This document shows positions 25,166 through 37,893 of a stretch of 64,000 nucleotides of DNA, piece after piece. Source of the DNA: Marthasterias glacialis. Lineage: Eukaryota > Echinodermata > Asteroidea > Forcipulatida > Asteriidae. A program made the position numbers and the translations under genes. The notes beneath the pieces are model-generated. The model was not told the origin of the DNA and searched no databases. It worked only from the letters and a program-made list of their open reading frames with translations. The stretch lies in the NCBI GenBank assembly GCA_911728455.2, contig OU452229.1, positions 14,294,076-14,358,075 of the forward strand, in the 5' to 3' direction. Every line of letters begins with the position of its first letter. Position 1 is the first letter of the stretch.

Positions 25166-28100
25166 CTTGTCTTGTTTCTCGCAAATATGCTGAATGCATT
25201 TTTACCGTTTTCTCGCAAATGAAACAACGAAATGAGCTGACATTTTTCACAGGCTGCTTTTATCACATATATCTTGATTTGCGCAAAGAATGGAAGCATT
25301 TACAGACTCTTTACCAATGTTGAGCTGGGGCTTTAAATGATCACTACACAGCATAACACACGGAAACTGACTTCCAAAGTGGCACAACCAAGATTTATTG
25401 TGGGATGAAGTTAGGTGAACTGGTTCAAAAAGGTAAGTTAAAATGTCTAAGACATCACATCACAATGACATCAGGGCCGATGTTGCTTTCAGTTGTCTTC
25501 CCTTTTAATGCCATTTCATTATTTCAGAGAAGAGCCTGATTTTGGCGTAGGGCGTACAAAAATTGATGCTTTAAATGTTCAAAACAGTTGCATTAGTGAG
25601 TAGTGTACACAAAATAATTAGGTGCCGTGTTTGTGTAGCTATTAAAAAACTTCTGTCATCATTTTACTTCTGACAACTTAAGACATGCATTCTTTGCCTT
25701 GAATTGTAAATTCACCTGAATTGTTTTTCCCCTTTGCTTCAAACAAATCTGCGCAATTTGTACGTTAAAGTGCACAACTTTGGTTCTAAGGCACACTAAA
25801 GCAATGTACGTGGGATTTTAGGTTCCCAAAATACACACAAGAATTAAACTTTTTCCTTAGTCAAATCAAGACATCTCTTGATCGCAAAACAATATTTCTG
25901 ACATTTTCCAAACTTCAGTGCAAACAAAAATGGCATCACTTGTCTGCATTTACCAAAATAGAACTATTTCACAACACAGAGTTCAAACTATAAACTTCAA
26001 ATGATATTTACTCTAAAAAAGAAAAGGGTTCATTAATATTTTATATTTCACCTGGCATTTGTGCGTTTGTTTACCCAAGCACACCTTCACCACATATACA
26101 CATTCGATGATAATCAAGTTACGTGTACAAATTACATCACACACATATCTCAAGGAGTAAAAAGTGTCTTACAAAAAGTTAATTTGTGCATAAAAAGTTA
26201 CTGTTTTTATTTATGGTGGAAAAGACAAACATGATTTGGAGGGTGAACCAAACTATTTAACCCTGGATGCAATTATTACTGAATCTTTTCAAATGATGTA
26301 GCATGGTCATTAAAACCTTACAACTGATGAGACGCTTTGATGTAAGTTTTAAAAACATTTTGAAAAGGTACTTGAAAGCTCATTTTTTGTTTTATGGATT
26401 TATAAGTAGGCCTAAACGATGATGGAATGTAAATTCAAAAGCATAATAAAATTAAAAAGAAAAAAAAATCACAGGATATTGGATTGTTAGTTAATTATAT
26501 TCCACGAAATGTGAACATCTTTATTTTTCACCTTTTTCTGGTGCTAACATCCAAGATGTCTAAAAAAAGTACTGTAGCTTGAAAGCCCAAAGAATTTTAC
26601 AATCCCAGAGCCTCAGTGCTTGCCATGAACTGTTAACGCTTGGGTAACACCCGTTTCAGGCTGGCGCTCCAGAATCGCGCCGAACCAAATAGATTAAGAG
26701 CAAGTCTAGATTTCGGTTTCAGACAGTTTGATTTAACATAAATTTGCATTAGGTTGGGCTCATGACAAGATCGATGTCTGAACCCAAGATGCTCTAGAGT
26801 CGTTCCGACCGACTGCAACAGTCGATCTTTCAACTTTTAGCGCATCTAGTTGCTCGTAAGTGTTTCAGACATCAAACTTTTTATGTACTTAACTCAATCA
26901 TTTGGTTCGACGTGACTCTGGAGCGCCAGTCTGAAATCGGGTGCAAGACCCCAATGCTCCCCAATAAGTGTTCTACAAGCCTGTGATATTTGTCAGGATT
27001 TTTTTTCTGATTTCCAGATTTTAATAGTCTCAATTTGCCCTGAAACTTTCTTACAAACCGAGCTGTGGCTACGGTTGCAGCTGTTGTTAAGGGTGTTGCT
27101 ATAAGCATCTTATGCTTCAACACTTGTTGATGTGAGGCTCAAGCCACAGCCACATCCGCCAATTCGGAAACGGCTTAACTACTAACCTCTGAGGGAAGAC
27201 AGACAGATTTATCCTGCTCTTGAGATCTTTCCAATCACTAGGTCTTCGTTTATCAGTCGAGTCTGTAAAATCCTCTAAAATAAATTGAACACCCTGGATG
27301 CTCTGGGTGTGTCAAGGTCTCCAATGAGAGAAGACAGCGTAATTGCCTGCTTATAAATATAAGCAGCTCTATGAAATTGGGCCCTGGTTCTTGGTTCTTG
27401 GTTCTGGGTTCTTGTACATGCAATACCTATCACGGGAATTACAGTTTAACCCTAACTAGAGTGATTACTAGGATCCTTCCTCACTCTTCACAAATCTAGC
27501 ACCTATTAAACATAACACCTATGTTTTTGGAAAATTAATGATTGAACTCTTTCATTCATATCCATGGAAGCTTGAATGCAGTGTCCACGTAACTCTGTCC
27601 AACGTTACACCACTGGTTCAATTCAAGGTGCATTCAAAATCAGAGTAGTTTTTGTACATAAAAGTGAGTGTGCATTTGTGCATAGTGGAATCAGTTGCAA
27701 ATGTATTTGGTCGTGTCACAACGTCTACAAAAATGTACAACAATATCAGAAAACTTTCATTTTTTACTGTGCCCTATTAGATATGAAACAATTTCTGTCC
27801 TTAAAGAAAAAAAACTTAACACGACAAGACTAAGTACACTCCAGGATTCTCTATATGCACAAGCTAGTGTATCGGGCTGATGTGCACAAATTGCCGCCGA
27901 TACCCTCTTTTTAAGTTTTAAGATCATATTCACAAAAATCGTAAAAACAAAACCATTTACAATGATTCAGATTGCACAGAAGAGCTTTTGAAACCAAACT
28001 TAAAGCTCAAGTAAAAAACGTTTTGAGGAATCATGTTGCAAATCAGCTTGCTTCGGCCAAACTTACAAAATTTGGGTCCAGAATGCCCCCCACAGAAAAA

Positions 28101-28602
28101 TTCCTTGGGAGAACCCAGCGCTCTATAGTCACACAGCATACTAAGACCGAAAAATATTCACAAAAAATTGACCTACAATAATGGACGAGGTCTGTGGTTC
28201 GTATGAATAGTGCAGTACCACCAATGTGGTACCACCCCATCCAACGCTCGGGTTCTTCTCGGCAGATGTGATGCCAATTTAATCCTTTAAACTCCGTCCC
28301 CTTCAAAGATTGGCCAATCACAACTGCCACAAAAGTAGGACATGGTAATCTTACTAAGAAATGTGGGCGTCGCTGATAGACAGTTGCTATGGTGGACTGG
28401 GCTTAATTGATTTGTACTTTGTTCAAATTAAGTCAACACTGACCGGACATCCAGTTTCAAACCAAGATTCTGTGATCTTTCTAGTAATGTCTTGAAGAAC
28501 ATCAGAGGAACGCTTGGTGCTGAAATGATCAAGATGTGGAAGAGGTGAATCTATCTCATGGCGTTGACGACGATGACATCTTGTCGTCGGGGTGATCGGG
28601 TC
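25166..28602. other. Gene-free interval downstream of the Praja-like gene
   Basis: No coding exon is recognised. Apart from the foldback element at 26648-26945 and repeat fragments at 27360-27500, the stretch is AT-rich without clear structure. Part of it may be the 3' UTR of the Praja-like gene. Confidence 0.45.
26648..26945. mobile_element. Foldback element, TGGCGCTCCAGA ends
   Basis: The left arm CACCCGTTTCAGGCTGGCGC, then TCCAGA and CGAACCAAAT, is mirrored by the reverse complement of the right arm CACCCGATTTCAGACTGGCG, then CTCCAGA and CGAACCAAAT. It is about 300 bp and has no open frame. Confidence 0.65.
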
Positions 28603-31600
28603 TCATTTCGTGGGCGACGACAGATCAAAACGGCACACAGGGCAGGTCCCAGACTGAGAGAGATGTAAAGAATATAACGTTTAATAGTTAGAATCATCGG
28701 ACTGCAGATTCTCTGAACCTGTAAATTGTGTTTTATAAACAAAATTCAACTTGCTTTGACCCAAGAACGCTTACCAATATTTAACATGTTGTCGTTAAGC
28801 CAAACCAATCTTTCAGTCTCTAAAACCATCTCCAACCCTTCAATATCCAACTGCATATTTTGTTTGATTCTGTTAGACTGAAGACTGCACCTGCACTAGG
28901 ACTGTCCACTGATTATGCTTTACACGGGGATCAGGCAAACCACCATAATCAGAGTTCAACAGTCTGGGTGTTGCGTTACCATAGTGGTGTGTTAATGGTG
29001 GTCTTGAATGATAGATAAACTAAACCAGCCTGCAGTATGGTAAGATTTGATGAATGCGTCTACACAATACACACACGTACACAGTTAATTCAGTGCACAG
29101 TTGTGCCACCACGCACAACCCGTACAGTAGAATGGTTTAAAATAATCGGTCAACTTTCTGGAAACTGTTAAGAAGAGTAGAAGGGTTAATAGCAATAATA
29201 CCAGAGGACTACATCCAAAATGAGACCAAGCTAGACTTTACAATATACGATTACATTACAATGAATGACCTAAGATCTCTTTTTTTCCAGATCCAAGTTG
29301 TTCTTACCTTCTTGAGCCATACAGCCACGCATGTCGGATGGAAGAAATGCATACAGGGCAGCTCAGCCAGCGTCTCATATAGTTCATACTCGCTGTGACA
29401 AATGGCACATTTCATCTCCTTGGCTGTTGGTATCAAACATGTTATTACTTGAGTTTAACATCAATCATGCATATAGGATTTGAGGCATTGCACGGTGAGG
29501 TATCAATGTATATTTGATTTGTGGTAACACCATGTGATTATATCTACTTTGCTGCAGTAGATTGCTTTTGTGAGAACTCGTCTTGCTATTATTCTACTAC
29601 TGCGGAGTAGATTTCGGAATTCGGGAGACAGCGTAGTTCTGAAAAGAACTGTCCTGCTTTTTAAGTACTACCTTGGGGTAGGAAATCGGCCGGGACTACT
29701 ACTACTTTTTCGCTTAGTGGATTGGGGGGACTTCTCGGATAACTTCACTACCGCGGAGTGAGTTTGGTCTCAACATTTCGACTAGCCTGCTCTAGTCATC
29801 ATCAGGAAACTGCTGATGACGACTAAAGCAGGCTAGTCGAAACGTTGGAAGCCTCTCGTTGTCTTGTAATCCTCTTCTTGGAACAAAAGGACAAAGGTCT
29901 GGAATCAGAGATTACACAAAAACACAGACACCACCACAAAGTAGCCAAAAATCAACAAAATATTCAAGACCAGTGTTTTTCTTTGTGTTGGTGAAAAGAA
30001 ACGTTAGACGGCATGTACGTGCCCTGTGGAACGTCCGGGCGACCGTTGTTCCAGTATTCTGATTTTCCACAATGGCGTGTTTCAACGTCGCCCGTTTACT
30101 GGCTCATAATTTTGCCTTATTTCTCATTTCATATCACTAGCAAAAAAAAAATGAAGAAAGACACTAACAAAAGAAAGACACTAATCATATACAGGTTTTC
30201 CCCTAGGTATTCGTTTGCAGTATTTTTGTGTTTTATGACAAATCTTGTATCAAGCAAATATGGGTTTAACTGGCCTGATTCTTCCTTCTTGTGAAGGCAA
30301 TGCAGTTTTTTTCTTCAGAAAAGGCCACCTTTATGAGGGATATGTAAAATTGTACTGCAACATTTCTAGGGGCATCGAGGCTATGGCCAGGAGCATGGAG
30401 GCAATTGCGTTCGTCGCCTCTGTGAAGTATCAGGCATGGGATAAATTGATATATACACTAATCCGAGCAGCTTGTTCATAGGGGTTTACACCACCAAAGC
30501 TATGGCCGCCGAATGCACGCGCGACATGACAATAGCGCGTCAGCGTGCATATGAACCAATCAGCATGGAGGATTCACAGTGCGTGTGCATCGGGGTGCGC
30601 ATGTGGCTGCCATAGCTGCGGTGGTTTAAACGCCCATGAACGAGCTGCTCGGTTTAGTGCACAGTTAAAGAAGTGGAGGTGATAAAAATGGTAAATGGGC
30701 AAGAAACACAGATAATTATTGCAGAAGTAGAGGATTTTCAACTGGTGAGAAAGAAATTGAAGAGGGAAGCTCTCAGATATGACAGCAGTCTCTGAGGCCA
30801 TCCTCCCGTACAGACCTATGTGATGGAGGTGATGAAAATGGTAAGTGGGCAAGAAACACAGATAATTATTGCAGAAGTAGAGGATTTTCAACTGGTGAGA
30901 AAGAAATTGAAGAGGGAAGCTCTCAGATATGACAGCAATCTCTGAGGCCATCCTCCCGTACAGACCTATGTGATGGAGGTGATGAAAATGGTAAGTGGGC
31001 AAGAAACACAGATAATTATTGCAGAAGTAGAGGATTTTCGACTGGTGAGAAAGAAATTGACGTGGGAGGCTCTCAGATATGACAGCAGTCTCTGAGGCCA
31101 TCCTCCCGTACAGACCTATGTGAGTCTCCAGAGCAGGAGTCTCCTTGAGATTGTCGATGATATCCTGAGTTGCTGGTGGAGGAGCTCCATTGATGCCATC
31201 ATCGTTGCCTTGGAGATCCGTCTCAAAGAGATGGTGCGCCAAGACGTTAAGCATCATGTTCTGAGCAGGGGAAAAAAATCAGGAATGTTTTTGTTTATCA
31301 AAAGAACAAAGACTGAGGACTTTGTGAATAGATAATACAAGGTATAGATTGTGACGTAATTGGAGAATTGACCAATTTTGAGTAAATCTTTGTACATATT
31401 GCAACTGAGAATATAAAAGTGGATAGAACCCGTTTTTAAGTATGAGACCTGTTCCTTTACATAGCACCATGTGGTGGTTTTACAAGGTGCTGTGGCGCAA
31501 TCTGCTGCCGATCAAACCAGGAACACCGGGGCGAACCCTTCTCTTTGCAACAGGTGCACTGGGTTCTTTTACGTGTATTACACAACACACGGGACCTTCG

Positions 31601-34600
31601 GCTTTACGTCCCATCCGAAGGATGCAGCAATAATGGTCAGGTGTCTTGCTTAAGGACACAAGTGTCACTACCAGGACTCCAACCCACACTCTGCTGATCA
31701 GAAACACCAGAACTTGAGTCCGGTGCTCTTATCCGTTCAGCCACGACACGCCACTAAATTTAGGCGGTAACTTGTGATTAAGTAAGTCATTGTACCAAAT
31801 ATAATTCAAATGTAACCTGCAAATGGCTTATTTACAGACAACCAGTTCCAGTCCATCTCTCAGAATACAATAGACCAATTGCGCGACCCGCGTCACGTGA
31901 CCACTTTTGGGTATAAAATGTAAACACACACACGACATCCTCCATAGGAAAGGCTGGTACGGTACACAATGATTAATGCATTTTGTTTATTCGATCGAGG
32001 CTTTTCTTGCTCGAAATCTTTGAAACATATTCCAGAGTTTGTACCAGAGACCTTCAAGTGGCTGAATAAAGCCAGTAAGGACAGTTCCAGCAAGTCTTGA
32101 AAATTGTAAAAGTACCGTATAAATGTGCACGATGTGTACAGCGCACGACTGAACGTTAGGCCAGACGACCGCGATCACTACACATTTTTCAACACAAAAA
32201 TTTCAAAGTTTTAAAGCTGAAATCTTCCAAAGTAATTGCTTTCCAAAACTGTGTGATTCCTTTGTCTATTTGAAATTCTGCAAGGCTAGGTATTAATGCT
32301 CACTTTTCCAACGTTGTTTATCCTTTTTTTACAGCGATTTAGGCCAACATTACAAATAAAAAATAACACACGAGTGGCTACATAATAGTCGTCCGACGCC
32401 GGTAGTGCATTGCTAAAAAAACCTCTTTTTAGTAGAATCCTGCTAAATTATGAAACAGAGATGTGATTTAAATTAATGCCACAACATACTACTTTAAATA
32501 ATGGGGCTGATTAACTAATTCATCGCTTAACGAAAGTAAAATCGACTGTTTTCGAACTCACTCTGTGTCACGGCCTGTGCTTTTACACATTTTTTCATCA
32601 GCTGTATGACGTCATACCCAATAGGGGGTCACGTGACCGCATGTAAACGTTGTCACGCAACCGGTCTATTGTTATGTTATGGATATTTGGTATGGACTGT
32701 GAAGACAGTTTTTTGTTTTCAAACTTATACCTCAAGAAGCAACTCCATGAATTCTTGCCCAAACTCTCTGCGTGTCCTGACCAGCAGACTCAGCAGCATT
32801 CCAGGGGGGACGCCAAGAGGGGCAAATAATGGCGAACCAAACAGCGGGACTTGGAGGTCCGAACTGGCATCACTCACAGAGGTGGACTGGTTGGACGTCC
32901 TGTGTTTGGAGAGATGAGCGAGAAGAAATAATGTTCACAGAGCGATGAAATACTACATTTGAACTTGATGACATTTGCTCATCTGGGTTTTTTTGCCGAC
33001 ATGTTATATACAACTAAATCTCAAACAAGTTAATATTTATAAATCTGTTCTTAAACATACTTTCAAACAAAGATTTAAGCTTGAGTTGAAACAAAATCCT
33101 TGCAACGTTTTTTATCTTTGATGTTTATGTTTGGTTTTAAAAGCTCTACTTTGCAATCGTGAGCCTTTTTAACGGTTTTATTTTATGATTTTTGTGAATT
33201 TGATCTTAAATAAAAATATCAGTTGTACTAATATATATTTTATTATTTTATTTGTAACGCCCCAAAATTTTCATGCAGCTGCCCGCAATTCACGCGTATC
33301 TGCCTGATATGCTGGCTTTTGCATGGGGAGAACTCCGACAGCTCTTGCTAAAGTAGGCAAACAATTTTAAACAACTATGGATGTGTGTTTTTAAGGTGAT
33401 GGGGCCAAACCCCTCAAAAAAGGAAACATAAATATTATACGGACAGGTTAAAAAAAATAATAAATTCAAAACTTGATATACAATTTTGTATTAAAGAAAA
33501 TTACATTTTAATGTTAAAACAAATTACCTCTGACTAGTGTTTGATCCAAAGACATCGTTCATGATTTGCGAACTTCTGGATAACTCCCTACTTGTCTCGC
33601 GACTTCTCTGAGGTAGAAGACGTGGGATTGCATCACTACGATCAGTCTGATACCTCCTCCTCGCATCCCGACCAAGACGTCCCTCATCCACAGAAAATGT
33701 TAAGTACTCTGGGTCTGGGTCTGAGGAGCTAACAATGTTCGTTTCTGTTCTAGTGCGTATTTGAGACCTCGGCGAGCCGTTAAGTAGGGGAAGCTCTCTT
33801 GGAGATGAGTTGAGACGAGAAACCTCCCTGGAGGATGAACTGAGATGAGATAACTCTCTTGGCGATGAGTTTAGGCTGGAAAGCTCTCTGGGAGAGATGC
33901 TAGCATCTGCTTCGCGTACATGCACTTGTCCTCTCTGAACTGATGAGAAGCTGTCAAGAGAAGGGCCGGAGTTTAGGATGGGGGAGAAAACAGGTTGACC
34001 TCCTGATGAGGTACGGAAGGAGTCTTCTCTGAGATGGTCATCATCACTGATGGAAGATCCAAGGCTGCTTCTGATGCCAAAAGCTCCTTGGTTCCCGCCG
34101 GAGGTTTCTCCATGATCCGAGTCAAAGTGCGTTCTCATGTGTCGCCTTAGCAGAGGCGGTGAGGTAGAACCATAGAGGAGATCCCCACGTGGCGTAAGCG
34201 GGATGGCTGACCTCTGGGCTTCTTCATTTGCTCTGTCCCGTGAGAGGGCGAAAAATCTGTACCTCTGTCGGTTGGTTCCTTCAAAGGTTTCAGTTACTGG
34301 TTCCGGAGTTTGCTCGGCAGAGATATTCTGACCGGTTTCTTCTTGGGATGGTCGGCTGCTACTTTCCTGAGTTTCAGAGCTGGATGGAACTCTTACTCTT
34401 CTGCCAAAGCGATTTAACCTTCCTTGCTGCGAAGACATTGCATTTGGACTGCTTGACAAGGAAGGAGGTACGCTGACAGTTGGAGGGTGTGCAATGTTTG
34501 TTCTAGGACTAGCACTAACACCATCATAATCAGAAAGGGCTGTCTCATGGACAACACTCCCTGACGAGGATTGAACCCTTCTCACATCACTTGGTTGAGA

Positions 34601-36007
34601 ATTGTTTATGTCTGGAGGGTGAGGCATAATCATTCTGGGACTTTCCCTAATGACAGTAGTATTGGGGGCAGCAGACTGTAGGGCTAAAGTGGACAGCAGA
34701 GTTTGGTCCCCTCTCGTTTGACTTGATTGGGCAGGATTTGGTTCCAAGACACTACTCGAGTCTCTCCCTCTACGGAAAACACTGTTTGGCCGTCTCGGAC
34801 TCAGCTCATCTGCATGCCCAACATCAGACGAAATACTTGATACTGGGCTGGAGATATTGTTAAAGTTCAAAGGTATTAATTGGGATGATGAAAGAGAGTT
34901 TGTTTCATGCACTGTTGGTCGGGATGAATTCCTTGTTTGGTGGTGTTGTCCTGCGGCTGCTTGTTTGAATTCTGCAGATGGTGAGTTGACCCTTAGATTG
35001 TTACTCTCTCCATGGTTCCCATGCTCCACTGACAGAGTGCGGCTGCTTTGAAAAATTGACCGACTTCCAGACGGCCCAGGAGCTTCATCTCGAGTCTGCT
35101 GGACCAACAGACTGTCCCCTCCGTGTTGTTCCAATAAAGAGATTGATGTAATGTTATTAGGTGTGTCTGCGTTACTACTCCTAATCCCAGTAGAAACTCC
35201 CGCTACATCGGATTCAATTTCTTCTGCTGTGTTGTTTGTATCTGAGATCCTACTATTCCTCTTTGAGCCAATTTGAGGAGGCTCCCTGGGGACCACTTCC
35301 ACAGAGCCCTTTCCAGAACTCTGCTTTCTTGATGGCTGGACCGTGTTTTCTTTGGCATCTTTGTTTCTCAGATTAGTTGACCTTGATAGGTGAGTACTCT
35401 GCCTCCGCTGTCTTCCAACAGAGTAACTTGGTACATATCTTGCCACCACATCAGAACTGCTATTTGGGGGTTCATTACTTTTAGAACTATCTCTATGCTC
35501 AGGACTTGATAAGTCTTTTTTGTCGTCTTGTTTGATCGGCTTTTTAGTTGTTCCGGTTTTCTTTCCATGAGGTAGATTTGACTCGTAGCTGCCGTCCCTC
35601 GGTGCTCTTTGAAATGGTATGAGCCCACCTACTGAAGTTACCGAAGCCCGTTGGAGCAACCGCTTAGACTGGGGTCTGTCACTAAACGCTCTGTCTCGTT
35701 TAGGTCTGCCACCTTCGGAGTTCCAATTCCTTGACCAATAGGAGTCCTCGATGGACGAGCCCCGACCCATCCGGCTGTGGACTGGGTGCTGTTGAGGGTT
35801 GCCTTGTTCACTGACTGAGACTTCTTGTGAGGACTGCCTATTCTTCACGCTCCGTCGTGAAACAAGCGTTTGGCTGGTATTGGAATCTTTCTTGGGAGAT
35901 GAAGTCCCATCAGAAACGTTTCTTGATTGACCTTCCTGTTTATCTTCATCATCACCTCGGCGGCCATCAGGAGGTCTTGGTGTTGGTAGATCACTTCTTG
36001 AGTGCAT
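28603..36007 (-). CDS. Praja-like RING-H2 E3 ubiquitin ligase, 5 exons
   Basis: Exons are 36007-33528, 32899-32731, 31260-31116, 29423-29308 and 28653-28603, all GT/AG with matching phase, giving 986 residues. Exon 1 alone encodes about 827 residues of Ser/Arg/Pro-rich, probably disordered sequence, with a short repeat of the type SPRELSxLNSS at about residues 702-747. A helical segment (MLLSLLVRTRREFGQEFMEL) and APPPAT precede the RING. The zinc ligands are C937, C940, C955, H957, H960, C963, C974 and C977, a C3-H2-C3 RING-H2. The stretch HPTCVAVWLKKSGTCPVCR and the upstream PPAT motif resemble vertebrate Praja-1/2, which bind E2 enzymes and ubiquitinate substrates such as PKA regulatory subunits. 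Substrates here are unknown. The protein ends nine residues after the last Cys. A generic RING-H2 ligase is the alternative. Confidence 0.85.
29560..29880. repeat. Hammerhead-ribozyme-like inverted pair, Penelope-type repeat
   Basis: On the plus strand 29813-29843 reads CTGATGA, then CGACTA, a short loop, TAGTC and GAAAC: the conserved core and stem II of a hammerhead ribozyme. A second copy faces it on the minus strand, about 29805 down to 29766, as CTGATGA, TGACTA, loop, TAGTC, GAAAT. They are head to head, separated by seven bases. Such motifs are known from the terminal repeats of Penelope-like retroelements. It lies in the upstream part of the intron before the RING exon. No retroelement protein is seen nearby. 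Confidence 0.5.
30453..30655. mobile_element. MITE with about 45-bp inverted repeats, copy 2
   Basis: The ends CCGAGCAGCTTGTTCATAGG and, in reverse complement, CCGAGCAGCTCGTTCATGGG both continue into a TTTAMACCACC block and an AGCTATGGC block. It matches the element at 16407-16607. The related flank upstream (30353-30450, GGAGGCAATTGCG) also resembles 16290-16390, so the real element may be longer. Confidence 0.65.
30670..31115. repeat. 150-bp tandem repeat abutting a splice donor
   Basis: Three copies with an exact 150-bp period (CAGACCTATG at 30811, 30961 and 31111) lie in the intron directly after exon 3 of the Praja-like gene. Each copy repeats the intron start, ATAG then GTCTGTACGGG in sense, so the donor sequence itself is present three times. 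Because 150 is a multiple of three, the exon frame runs through all copies without a stop, as a 50-residue repeat. Confidence 0.85.
31445..31755 (-). mobile_element. tRNA-derived SINE, subfamily b, full length
   Basis: On the minus strand the head has TGGCTGAACGG (A box) and GGTTGGAGTCC (weak B box). It is followed by CTTCGGATGGGACGTAAAGCC, GTAAAAGAACCCAGTGCAC and GGTTCGCCCCGGTGTTCCTGG. It lies in an intron of the Praja-like gene. Confidence 0.75.
31868..32672. mobile_element. About 800-bp element with inverted ends
   Basis: The left end AATAGACCAATTGCGCGAC and a TCACGTGACC block are mirrored by the reverse complement of the right end, AATAGACCGGTTGCGTGAC and TCACGTGACC. The interior is AT-rich with no transposase frame. 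The ATAGACC start resembles the 12573 element. Confidence 0.55.
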
Positions 36008-37215
36008 AGTACTGCCTTCTTATCCCATGACTGTTGCACAAGAAATCAAAGTTCCTAGGTTCTGAATCTCTTCCTGAAACAACCATGTGCTCCAACAAAA
36101 CTTCAAATACCACGCCAGACTCCAACAGGATTTGAAAATCAGAACTTTTGCTACGAGGCCATTTTAAGAAGACAGATGGTGAACAAGAAGCCAACAAATT
36201 CAAACTAACACCCTGCTTCAAGGACCTGCATGAAAAATGACATTTCAGTCCATGGACCCTGTGTCCAACACCAACCATCCAATATACACCTCTTCAAGGA
36301 AAACCTTCTTTCTTCAGCTGTTCCATTTGGTGCATGAAGCTGACCCAGCAAGCGTTGATGAGGGTTTCCAGCAATCCATGCACCGTTAATACCAAGTTAC
36401 AGTCACATGTACATGCTACGTCCAACATCGAGAATTGGACATCATCAGGGCCCCAGGCTGGATGTGTTGCAGCAAATTAAAGTCAGGACAAATGGACATC
36501 ATGATCTACAGAGCAAGAAATAACAAAACAGCTAAGTTACAAACATAAATCATTGGTTTTAGATAAACACACTCAAAACAACCCATGTATGAACATTTCA
36601 TCAAAGTCAGAGTAGGCATGGTATTGGTAGGTGATCCATTTTGGTGAAAACAATGAAAAACACAATGCTTTGTGAGAAATTGTGTAATTTATATGCTTAG
36701 AAATTTTGATGTGGCCATCAAAATTTATAAGCAATGTGTAATTTTTGGATCTTCAAATAACATTTTCTCGACTTTGACAGTACGGTTTATATTCATAATC
36801 GTACTGAAATATTTCTCTGGAGGATTTGCACTCGTGGTACAGACTCTTTTTTATAAAAATTTTACCAACGATGTTCTTCGTCTTCATTACTAGATGAATG
36901 CCAATATATTTATATAAGGCCTATGCCTGAAATAATTATTAGTTTATAAACGATGAAGTTTAAAGATGGTACACAGTGGACAGTTCAATAATTTGTGAAA
37001 ATGTTTTAGTACAATTGAAGGCCTATTTAAATTCATTTTTTTATTTTGTATTTTCTTTTAATTACTGGCCAGAAAAGGTGAAGGAGGTTCACTGCTGGAC
37101 TGATGTTTCGTTTTGTAAGGCCGAGGCCAAGACAAGGGCAAAAAGCAGCTCAAAAGTTTCCAGTTTCAATTGAATTCTGAGTCTGACTGCCTCTGCAGAC
37201 TGTGGTCATTTCATT

Positions 37216-37893
37216 GGTGTCAGGTCACTTCGTACCTTTGCCACTTCGTACCTTGGTCACTTCGTACCTTCACCAAGGTACGAAGTGACTTTGGACGTTT
37301 CGTACCCTGGACGCTTCGTACCCTCAATAGACTTCAGAATTCTATACAGGAATTATGACAAGTGGGGTCGTTAATGACCCCATGGGATGCAGTTGGGGTT
37401 GTAAATGCCCCGTTGATCCCCGTGCAGTGGAGGCCGCCAAAGTCACACCGCACGCTAATGACGCCGCCTCAGGCTCACTGGGCGGTAGCGGCATAAATAA
37501 TACACTTTAAAAAAATCTTTAAAACAAACTCATGCTTAGAGAAATTTATAATAGTTATAAAAATACTCGATAAGAAAAACGTAATGTGCACAACGGCCTT
37601 GACTGAAGGCTACGTTGCAATTCCCGTTACATTTCTTGTTTCACGCGTTATTACGAGGCGGGTATTTTACTGCTGTGGTACTGGTGTTTTGTGCTCACAC
37701 GTCCTCCTGACGAGACACAACGGAGCATAATTCCTGTGTAGAATTCCGGAATCAACACTAACAGATGGTATGAAGTTAATTCTGAAAGGTACGAAGCGTC
37801 CAGGGTACGAAACGTCCAAAGTCACTTTGAACCTTGGTTAAGGTACAAAGTGACCAAGGTACGAAGTGGCAAAGGTACGAAATGACTCGAAAG
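37216..37893. mobile_element. Mutator-like non-autonomous element with 9-bp target duplication
   Basis: The direct repeat CATTTCATT at 37207-37215 and 37894-37902 flanks a 678-bp element. Its inverted repeats are about 105 bp and are built from short sub-repeats of the type CACTTCGTACCTT and ACGTTTCGTACCCTGG. Long inverted repeats with a 9-bp duplication are the hallmark of Mutator-like elements. There is no transposase frame. Confidence 0.7.

Noticed and set aside
30574..31257. 227-residue frame continuing exon 3 of the RING ligase
   Set aside because: As a main product it is an intron read-through; the GT donor at 31115 joins in phase to the RING exon. Kept only as a possible splice variant.
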